From the NCBI GenBank assembly GCA_002774055.1, contig PEZL01000002.1, forward strand, positions 1 through 5,382: a DNA stretch of 5,382 nt, read 5' to 3'. This stretch comes from Candidatus Tagabacteria bacterium CG09_land_8_20_14_0_10_41_14 (lineage in GTDB: Bacteria; Patescibacteriota; Minisyncoccia; JAHISW01; Tagabacteraceae). The notes below the pieces were generated by a model. That model was not told where the DNA came from. It did not search any database and saw only the letters and a program-made list of their open reading frames with translations. Shown piece after piece: positions 1 to 5,202 of this stretch. Numbering within the stretch: the stretch's first letter is position 1; each line of letters opens with the position of its first letter. The translations under genes and the position numbers were made by a program.

Positions 1-254
1 CGCGTCTTTCCGACCTGCGCGATTCAGGCTCCATTGAGCAAGACGCGGATGTGGTAATGTTTATCTATCGGGAAGACAAGTACAAAAAAGATACTCCAAA
101 ACAAAATATCGCGGAAATTCTTATTGAAAAACACAGAAACGGCCCAACCGGCAGAGCCGAATTATATTTCAATCCGGAAAAAACTTCGTTTATGAACATA
201 GAAAAAGGATTAACAGACAATGTGCTGCCGGAAAACCCAACAGAACCATTTTAA
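1..254 (+). CDS. dnaB: Replicative DNA helicase DnaB, C-terminal fragment (5' end outside window)
   Basis: Cut by the left edge; the first complete codon is at position 3 and about 83 residues remain before a TAA stop. The fragment opens with RLSDLRDSGSIEQDADVV followed by MFIYRED, a hallmark of the RecA-like motor domain of DnaB. It continues with a KHRNGPTG segment, the family's conserved basic loop, whose arginine is known in hexameric helicases to act on ATP bound at the neighbouring subunit. Next comes a short strand (AELYFNPEKTSF) and a 20-residue polar, proline-containing tail. DnaB is the ring helicase that unwinds DNA ahead of the replisome. The Walker A motif, the N-terminal domain and any intein lie upstream and cannot be judged. 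An in-frame ATG at 51 lies inside the conserved core and is not the start. recR follows after 11 bp on the same strand, so co-transcription is likely. Confidence 0.95.
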   Translation, partial: RLSDLRDSGSIEQDADVVMFIYREDKYKKDTPKQNIAEILIEKHRNGPTGRAELYFNPEKTSFMNIEKGLTDNVLPENPTEPF

Positions 255-265
255 TAAACCTCAAG

Positions 266-892
266 ATGAATCATACCATTCAAAAATTAACGGAATATTT
301 TGAAAAATTTCCCGGCATCGGCCCGCGTCAGGCAAGACGTTTTGTTTATTCCCTTTTAAATAAAGATGAAAAATATCTCGCGGGCCTGGTCAAAATAATC
401 TCAACGCTTAAACAAGAAGTGGCGCGCTGTTCATCTTGCAATCGTTTTTTCAATACCGGCATTGAGGGCCAAAATGAGAAATGTTCTATTTGCCTAAACC
501 CAAACCGGCAAAAAGACATACTTTTGATAACAGAAAAAGACGTAGATTTAGAAAATATTGAAAAAGCCGGTTTTTACAACGGGAGCTATTACATACTTGG
601 AGGTCTTATAAATTCGTTTGGCGGAGAACTGCCAAAAGAAATAAAGATGAAAGAACTCTTTGAAAAAGTTAAAAAATCCGCTGTTTCCGACAATTTAAAA
701 GAAATAATTCTGGCTTTCGCGGCCACACCGGAAGGAGAAAACACAACGCGTTATACAGAAAAAATACTGGAGCCAATAATTAAAAAAATGCCAATAAAAA
801 TCAGCCGGCTTGGCCGAGGTCTTTCAACCGGCACGGAATTGGAATACGCGGATAACGAAACGATTAGAAACGCACTTGAAAAAAGAAATTAA
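266..892 (+). CDS. recR: Recombination mediator protein RecR
   Basis: RecR works with RecO (and RecF) to load RecA on single-stranded DNA at gaps in recombinational repair. The 208-residue length is close to the usual ~200. In order: a helix-hairpin-helix region near residues 12-25 (FPGIGPRQARR); a four-cysteine zinc finger with C55, C58, C73 and C76; a Toprim domain from about residue 84, with E90, D92/D94 and E99 in ITEKDVDLENIEKAG; the YYILGGL segment at 108-114; TPEGENTTRY at 154-163, matching the family's PT-x-EGEATA-x-Y block with some drift; and the C-terminal RLGRGLSTGTELEYAD at 181-196, the RecR signature. The start follows the dnaB stop by 11 bp and has no clear Shine-Dalgarno, so translation may be coupled to dnaB or use a leaderless mode. 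The stop overlaps that of the convergent rplU by 3 bases within TTAA. The dnaB-recR pairing differs from the dnaX-ybaB-recR order of E. coli and B. subtilis. Confidence 0.97.
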   Translation: MNHTIQKLTEYFEKFPGIGPRQARRFVYSLLNKDEKYLAGLVKIISTLKQEVARCSSCNRFFNTGIEGQNEKCSICLNPNRQKDILLITEKDVDLENIEKAGFYNGSYYILGGLINSFGGELPKEIKMKELFEKVKKSAVSDNLKEIILAFAATPEGENTTRYTEKILEPIIKKMPIKISRLGRGLSTGTELEYADNETIRNALEKRN

Positions 893-929
893 AAATCGGC
901 AATAATTACTTCCGTATAAATCTGCCGAT
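880..929 (-). terminator. Candidate intrinsic terminator of rplU, embedded in its last codons
   Basis: A perfect 7-bp inverted repeat, ATCGGCA (895-901) and TGCCGAT (923-929), can form a hairpin in rplU mRNA. The 21-nt loop can fold further as TAC-GGAA-GTA, closed by a GNRA-type tetraloop. On the minus strand the stem runs straight into TTTTTAATTTCTTTTTT, a broken T-tract that contains the rplU stop codon TAA. On the plus strand no T-tract follows the hairpin, so it should act only on rplU. The stem is modest in GC and the first T-run is interrupted by AA, so strength is uncertain. Confidence 0.5.
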
Positions 930-1239
930 GCCCTTTCTTACGGCTTCTGCGAGTTTTTGATTTATAACGAACGTTCGTTATTTTTTTCGCTCTTTTTTCA
1001 GCCTGCCATTCTCCTTTTATTTTCACACCGCTTAAAAACGGCGTGCCGATTTCAACTACCGCGCCCTTTACCAACAAAAGCGCTTTATCAAAATTAACAA
1101 CATTGCCCCGTTTAGGCTTTTCTATTTTCTCAACTTTTATCTTATCCCCCGGCTTAACCAAATATTGCTTGCCGCCCGTTTCAATAACGGCCAGAGAAAT
1201 TGAGGGTTTTTTAATTGTTTTTTTCTTAATTTCTGCCAT
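889..1239 (-). CDS. rplU: 50S ribosomal protein L21 (bL21)
   Basis: L21 is a 23S rRNA-binding protein of the large subunit. The 116-residue product has the family core: AVIETGGKQYLVKPGD (residues 17-32), then a VVNFDKALLLVKG strand region (47-59), a basic RNA-binding stretch rich in Lys/Arg (82-105), and the near-invariant C-terminal GHRQIYTEV (103-111). Compared with the usual ~103 residues beginning directly at (M)YAV, it carries about 15 extra N-terminal residues, MAEIKKKTIKKPSIS, very rich in lysine. No ATG, GTG or TTG codon lies between residue 1 and the conserved core, so the ATG at 1239 is the best start. No Shine-Dalgarno precedes it, but a TATA-like box ends 8 bp upstream of the ATG (see promoter). 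The gene stands alone, without rpmA (L27), its usual partner. Its last codons form part of a likely terminator and its stop overlaps that of recR. Confidence 0.97.
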   Translation of the reverse strand: MAEIKKKTIKKPSISLAVIETGGKQYLVKPGDKIKVEKIEKPKRGNVVNFDKALLLVKGAVVEIGTPFLSGVKIKGEWQAEKRAKKITNVRYKSKTRRSRKKGHRQIYTEVIIADF

Positions 1240-1247
1240 TAGAATCT

Positions 1248-1275
1248 ATAATACACAGCTTAAAAATAAATGCAA
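1248..1275 (-). promoter_or_regulatory. Candidate rplU promoter giving a near-leaderless mRNA
   Basis: Reading the minus strand, TTGCAT (1275-1270), a 16-bp spacer and TATTAT (1253-1248) resemble sigma-70 -35 and -10 elements. A start 7 nt past the -10 would fall near 1241, only about 2 nt before the ATG at 1239-1237. There is no Shine-Dalgarno in the short upstream region. The boxes sit in the 42-bp gap after rmuC, which supports separate transcription of rplU. AT-rich DNA yields chance matches, so this is a candidate only. Confidence 0.45.
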
Positions 1276-1281
1276 TAAAAA

Positions 1282-2319
1282 TTACTCGTCCTCCGGTTTG
1301 TCAAGAGACAACACCTCCGTGTCAATTCCCTCTCCAGATATTCTTAAAACATCTTTGTCTATCTTTTTGAACTCTTTGGAAGCTTTGTTATAAGTACTCA
1401 CAACGCTGCCAAGGTTATTTCCCAGTTTTTTCATAAAATCATCGTAAGATTTCAAGTGCCTGCCCAAATCTTCCACTCTGACCCTTATCTCCTTAGCCGA
1501 TTCCTCAATCTGCAAAGCGCGCAACCCCTGGAGCACAGTCTGTAGATAAGCCAAAAAACTGGTTGGAGACACAATAATCACGTGTTTATCCCTGAAAGCG
1601 TACTCTATTAAATCGCGCGTGGCAATTTTTACCGCGCCCACTTTATTTACAAGCAGATCATAATAAATTGCCTCGGATGGTATAAACATAAAAGCGAAAT
1701 CCATCGTATCTTCATTCGGCCGCACATATTTTGAGGTTTCATCTATCCTATTTTTTAAATCCTGCTTAAATTGTTTTTCCAAATGCTGCCTTTCGTTTTC
1801 ATCTCTTTCGTTTAAAATACGTTCGTAATTTTCCAGAGAAAATTTAGAATCAACCGGAATAATTTTATCTTTTACAAAAACCGCTGCATCAGCAATTTCC
1901 CCGTCTTCAAACTTATACTGCATCTGATAAGAATTCGGAGGCAAAACATTTTTAAGTGTTTCCTCCAAATAATATTCACCCAAAACACCGCGTTGCTTGG
2001 GGTTTTTTAAAATATCCTGCAGGTTTTTTAACTGGTCGGAAAAATTTAAAACCTGTCTATTCGTTTCGTCTAATTTTGTAAGCCGCTCCGTTACGTCGCG
2101 CACAATCTTCGCGCTTTCTCCAAATTGCCGCTGCATCACCTTGGACGATTCGCCCAGTTTGCTGTCCATTGTATTGCGAATATCCTCCAGTTGTTTCTGA
2201 AGCATCAAGAAAGCATCACTGCCTTTTTCTTCGTTTTTTCTGCCGAAAATAAACCAAACGAACAAACCACACGCAAACAAACCGATTATTGATATTAAAA
2301 TTACTTCAAACAAAGCCAT
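1282..2319 (-). CDS. rmuC: RmuC-family protein (DNA rearrangement/recombination limiting, PD-(D/E)XK-like)
   Basis: RmuC proteins carry a restriction-endonuclease-like fold; E. coli rmuC mutants show raised inversion rates at short inverted repeats, but the biochemical activity is poorly defined. The 345-residue protein has one N-terminal membrane helix (about 4-25), then GRKNEEK and a polar coiled-coil-like stretch (about 35-105). That stretch includes a near-repeat, LGESSKVMQ (55-63) and FGESAKIV (66-73). The RmuC domain follows: QRGVLGEYYLEE (109-120, matching the family RG-x-WGE block), IADAAVFV (142-149) and PVDSKFSLENY (155-165). D144, D157 and K159 fit the D...(D/E)xK pattern. Further blocks are FMFIPSEAIYYDLL (210-223) and VIIVSPTSFLAYLQTV (247-262), then a charged C-terminal helix region and an acidic tail. 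The family's usual RPD before the catalytic strand is IAD here. The protein probably sits at the membrane with its domain in the cytoplasm. It lies 43 bp after the ATPase gene on the same strand. Confidence 0.95.
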   Translation of the reverse strand: MALFEVILISIIGLFACGLFVWFIFGRKNEEKGSDAFLMLQKQLEDIRNTMDSKLGESSKVMQRQFGESAKIVRDVTERLTKLDETNRQVLNFSDQLKNLQDILKNPKQRGVLGEYYLEETLKNVLPPNSYQMQYKFEDGEIADAAVFVKDKIIPVDSKFSLENYERILNERDENERQHLEKQFKQDLKNRIDETSKYVRPNEDTMDFAFMFIPSEAIYYDLLVNKVGAVKIATRDLIEYAFRDKHVIIVSPTSFLAYLQTVLQGLRALQIEESAKEIRVRVEDLGRHLKSYDDFMKKLGNNLGSVVSTYNKASKEFKKIDKDVLRISGEGIDTEVLSLDKPEDE

Positions 2320-2323
2320 TGAT

Positions 2324-2336
2324 CTTATATCTTATA
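2324..2336 (-). promoter_or_regulatory. Possible rmuC -10 region (two overlapping TATAAG boxes)
   Basis: On the minus strand TATAAG occurs twice, 7 bp apart (2336-2331 and 2329-2324), immediately upstream of the rmuC ATG at 2319. The first would place transcription start near 2324, about 4 nt before the ATG. No convincing -35 box is seen at 16-18 bp, and no Shine-Dalgarno is present. The 43-bp gap is very AT-rich, so this may be chance and rmuC may simply be read through from the ATPase gene. Confidence 0.25.
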
Positions 2337-2362
2337 TTAAATCAAATAAACGTTTTTTAGCA

Positions 2363-5059
2363 TTATTTTGTCTTTTTTATCAAAAAATGTTTGGCCGTTT
2401 CTATCGCGAAAAGGTTTAGAAATCCCGCGCCGATTATTATTGAGGTCACGCTCCATCCGATTTTCTCAAGAGAAAGCAAAAATCTCAACTGCGGGACAAA
2501 CAAAGCCCCGAATAAAAACAGCAAACTTATCAAAATCGCAGCCAAAAGATAAGTGTTTGAAAAAATATTTATTTTCCAAATAGGCTTTCTAAAATTCTTC
2601 AAGGAAAAAGCAAAAAAAATGGAATCTATGGACAACGCCCCAAAAACAATGGTCCGCGAATATTCAATAGTATAACCCAAAAAGAGATAAAGCACCAAAA
2701 ACAAAAAAATCAAAAGAATACTTGTAAAAATTGCCAAAATTATTATTAACGTCTTGCTTTCCGGCGTCAAGAGTTTTTTGGCGGCAAAGGAACCCGGCCT
2801 CATTTTCATCAAATCTTTCTCCTTCGGTTCAAAAGCAAAGGCAAAATTCATAAAACCTTCTTCTATTAAATTGATCCACAAAATTTGCGCCGGTAAAATC
2901 GGCAGGGGCAAACCAACAACCAAAGAAAAAGCAATTAAAACAATCTCACTAAAGCCCGTGGAAAGAAGATACACCAATATTTTTCTTAAATTAACCAAAA
3001 TTTTTCTCCCCTCTTCAATGGCAGATATTATTACGCTGAAACTATTATTTAAAAGAACGATTTCCGAAGCCTCCTTGGCCACCTCCGTGCCGGAATTAAG
3101 CGCGATGCCCACCTCGGCTCTGCGCAAAGACGGCGCGTCATTGATACCGTCACCGGTCATTGCCACCGTTTTATTCTGCCCTTGCCAGGCTTTAACTATC
3201 CTCAATTTTTGATGAGGTAAAACTCTGGCAAAAACTTTTATACTCCCAACCCTTTCGGCCAATTTTTTATCACTCCATTTTTCCAAAAAACCACCCTCCA
3301 CCACTTCCTCCACCCTGCCGTCTTTTGTAATCCCAACCTCATCGCTTATTTTCCTGGCTGTTTTTTTATGATCACCCGTCATCATTACCGTTTTTATACC
3401 CGCCATTTTTGCCTTTTCTAAAGAACGCGAGACATCCGGCCGCAGCGGATCATGAAAAACAACAAAACCTCCAAAAATAAAATCTTCAAACACGTGGTCG
3501 TTGTCACGCGGAAACTCTTTCCAGCCGCCTTCTCTATAGGCAACACCTATTACTCTGGCTCCTATCGCGGTTTGTTTTTCCATCGCATCACGCAAAAAAT
3601 GACCGGTTTCCTCGGATAACCCGACAATCTTGCCGTTTTTATAAACCCTTCTGGACAAACCTAAGATATATTCCGGCGCGCCGCTTATAAAAAGGCGGTT
3701 TTTCGTTTTGCTTATTTTATTTAAAGAAGCCGCGAATCGCCTTTCCGGATCAAAAGGCAAAAAGTCAATTCTTTTTTGTTTTTCTAAAACCCCATGAGAA
3801 TAAATCCCCGATTCCATTCCGGCGATAAGCAGGGCCTGTTCCAACGGTTGGCCGCGAACCACCCAATCAGACAAAGGGTCTTCCGGATTTTCAACAAAAG
3901 CGCTAGAAGCTAAAATTGCCATTTCTAAAACAACCTCCCGATCACTATCCTTACCCAAAAAACCGCCGGCGTCTGTTTTTTGCTTTCCCTTTTCTTTTTT
4001 TTGTAAATAATCAAGAGTCAGAATATCCGATACGCGCATTAATGCCTGCGTTAAAGTGCCGGTTTTATCAATCAAAATCACATCCACCGAACCCAGTGTT
4101 TCCGCGGCGTTTAATTTTTTTACCAAACCCCCTTTTGACAAAATCCTTTCCATTCCGATAGCCAAAACCACGCTCACCGCCACGGGAAGACCCTCGGGAA
4201 TTGCCGCCACCGCGATTGCCACGGAAGTAAAAAACATTGTGGCCGCGGATTCTCCCCTGAAAACACCAATGGCAAAAATAAAAACCAACGCGCCTAAAAT
4301 AAAAAAACTTAAGAACCTAGCCAGCTTTTTAACGCTTTTTTGAAAAGGAGTAAGGGGGGGCGTTTCTTCTCCCACCATCCGCGCGATTTTTCCGAATTCC
4401 GTATTAAAACCGGTTGAAACCACCAGCGCTTCGGCCCAACCCTCTGTTACAAGTGTTCCCATCCAAACCATGTTTTCTCTATCCGGCACGGAAACAGATT
4501 CTTTTAGTTTGCCTTTTCTCTTTGAAGAAGCCATCCACTCACCCGTCAAAACCGCCTCGTTAATCTCCAGCCCCCTGCAATCTATCAGCCGCGCGTCTGC
4601 CGCCACCTGATCACCGGCAGACAAAATCAAAACATCTCCCGGCACCACCTTGTCGAACAAAATCATCTGTTTCTTGCCCCCGCGCAAAACAGTGGCATAT
4701 TTTTTCTGAGATTCTTTTAACTTGTCAAGGCTGCGGGAAGCTTTCCCCTCCTGAAAAACACCAATGGCCGTATTAATAACCACGGCAATCAAAATCACGA
4801 CAGAATCGGTATATGCCCGCAAAACAAGTGTTGCCAAACCGGCGACAAGCAAAATAAAAACCAGAGGACTTTTAATTTGCCTCCAGACCAATCTTAAAAA
4901 ATGCGGACTTTCTTTTTTATAAAAAGCGTTCGGCCCAAACTTTTCCAAACGCAATTCCGCTTCTTCTTGAGAAAGACCGGCTTTTGAAGATTCCAGCGCT
5001 TCAAAAACTTTTTTGACAGACAAACCATGCCAGTTTTTATCCGGCTGAAACAATGTCAT
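2363..5059 (-). CDS. P2-type cation-transporting P-type ATPase (HAD-IC family, Ca2+-ATPase-like)
   Basis: An 898-residue membrane pump that couples ATP hydrolysis through an aspartyl-phosphate to cation transport. The N-terminal cation-ATPase domain (WHGLS...GLSQEEAELRLEKFGPN, about 10-44) leads into helices M1-M2 (about 64-102). The actuator domain has TGE at 172-174. M3-M4 (about 247-303) include PEGLP (288-292). The phosphorylation motif DKTGTLT has D331. The nucleotide domain shows FDPERR (436-441) and SGAPE (459-463). The P domain has HDPLRP (536-541), TGD (561-563) and TGDGIND (635-641). Six C-terminal helices (about 690-885) complete the ten-helix P2 layout. Ion-site residues only partly match SERCA: E289 in M4 and E705 in M5 are kept, the M5 Asn is Gly702, and M6 reads NLIEEG (N730, E733, E734) instead of NLVTDG. 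The cation therefore cannot be named. The SERCA ATP-binding Lys of KGAPE is Ser459 (codon AGC). The start fits the family N-terminus and has a TATAAT box just upstream. Confidence 0.96.
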   Translation of the reverse strand: MTLFQPDKNWHGLSVKKVFEALESSKAGLSQEEAELRLEKFGPNAFYKKESPHFLRLVWRQIKSPLVFILLVAGLATLVLRAYTDSVVILIAVVINTAIGVFQEGKASRSLDKLKESQKKYATVLRGGKKQMILFDKVVPGDVLILSAGDQVAADARLIDCRGLEINEAVLTGEWMASSKRKGKLKESVSVPDRENMVWMGTLVTEGWAEALVVSTGFNTEFGKIARMVGEETPPLTPFQKSVKKLARFLSFFILGALVFIFAIGVFRGESAATMFFTSVAIAVAAIPEGLPVAVSVVLAIGMERILSKGGLVKKLNAAETLGSVDVILIDKTGTLTQALMRVSDILTLDYLQKKEKGKQKTDAGGFLGKDSDREVVLEMAILASSAFVENPEDPLSDWVVRGQPLEQALLIAGMESGIYSHGVLEKQKRIDFLPFDPERRFAASLNKISKTKNRLFISGAPEYILGLSRRVYKNGKIVGLSEETGHFLRDAMEKQTAIGARVIGVAYREGGWKEFPRDNDHVFEDFIFGGFVVFHDPLRPDVSRSLEKAKMAGIKTVMMTGDHKKTARKISDEVGITKDGRVEEVVEGGFLEKWSDKKLAERVGSIKVFARVLPHQKLRIVKAWQGQNKTVAMTGDGINDAPSLRRAEVGIALNSGTEVAKEASEIVLLNNSFSVIISAIEEGRKILVNLRKILVYLLSTGFSEIVLIAFSLVVGLPLPILPAQILWINLIEEGFMNFAFAFEPKEKDLMKMRPGSFAAKKLLTPESKTLIIILAIFTSILLIFLFLVLYLFLGYTIEYSRTIVFGALSIDSIFFAFSLKNFRKPIWKINIFSNTYLLAAILISLLFLFGALFVPQLRFLLSLEKIGWSVTSIIIGAGFLNLFAIETAKHFLIKKTK

Positions 5060-5067
5060 TATTAAAT

Positions 5068-5076
5068 ATTATAACA
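5068..5076 (-). promoter_or_regulatory. Extended -10 promoter of the P-type ATPase gene
   Basis: On the minus strand TGTTATAAT (5076-5068) is a perfect extended -10 element (TG-n-TATAAT). The expected transcription start is near 5061, about 2 nt before the ATG at 5059-5057, predicting a leaderless or near-leaderless mRNA. No good -35 box lies 16-18 bp upstream, which an extended -10 can tolerate. No Shine-Dalgarno is seen. The geometry matches the rplU promoter candidate. Confidence 0.55.
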
Positions 5077-5118
5077 TACGAAAAACCAAAGCGCAGTATA
5101 AACCACAACGGTCGCTAA

Positions 5119-5146
5119 TTGACAAAATGGTTTTTTTATGTATAAA
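5119..5146 (+). promoter_or_regulatory. Strong sigma-70-type promoter for the right-edge gene
   Basis: TTGACA (5119-5124) matches the -35 consensus exactly, followed by a 16-bp spacer and TATAAA (5141-5146), five of six matches to the -10 consensus. Transcription should begin near 5153 and give a 5' leader of about 50 nt before the TTG start at 5203. It diverges from the ATPase promoter, about 42 bp away. It is the best promoter match in the window. Confidence 0.7.
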
Positions 5147-5161
5147 TAGAAAAAAGAAAGG

Positions 5162-5185
5162 CCGCCTGCGTTAAAACTACGGCGG
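5162..5185 (+). promoter_or_regulatory. GC-rich hairpin in the 5' leader of the right-edge gene
   Basis: CCGCC (5162-5166) is complementary to GGCGG (5181-5185), giving five G-C pairs around a 14-nt loop. It ends 5 nt before the Shine-Dalgarno at 5191. No T-tract follows, so it is not an intrinsic terminator. CGCCT (5163-5167) could alternatively pair with AGGTG (5194-5198) inside the Shine-Dalgarno. It may stabilise the mRNA 5' end or tune translation; the function is inferred. Confidence 0.4.
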
Positions 5186-5190
5186 ACCAA

Positions 5191-5199
5191 GGGAGGTGA
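5191..5199 (+). promoter_or_regulatory. Very strong Shine-Dalgarno that sets the TTG start
   Basis: GGGAGGTGA contains GGAGGTGA, an 8-base match to the complement of the usual 16S rRNA 3' end. GGAGG (5192-5196) lies 6 nt before the TTG at 5203, an ideal spacing. No in-frame ATG occurs until 5275, which is too far to use this site, so it decides the start. It is the only clear Shine-Dalgarno in the window. Confidence 0.8.
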
Positions 5200-5202
5200 A
5201 AA

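Noticed and set aside
250..255. TTTAAT upstream of recR as a -10 box
   Set aside because: It overlaps the dnaB stop, has no -35 partner at a proper distance, and the 11-bp gap fits read-through from dnaB better.
1043..1393. 116-residue plus-strand open frame over rplU and the rmuC end
   Set aside because: It is antisense to the clearly conserved L21 and RmuC proteins, has no recognisable domain and spans the gap between the two genes; it is a shadow frame.
2368..4343. Several plus-strand open frames of 71-152 residues within the ATPase gene
   Set aside because: All lie opposite conserved P-type ATPase motifs and show no protein-like conservation or initiation signals; they are shadows.
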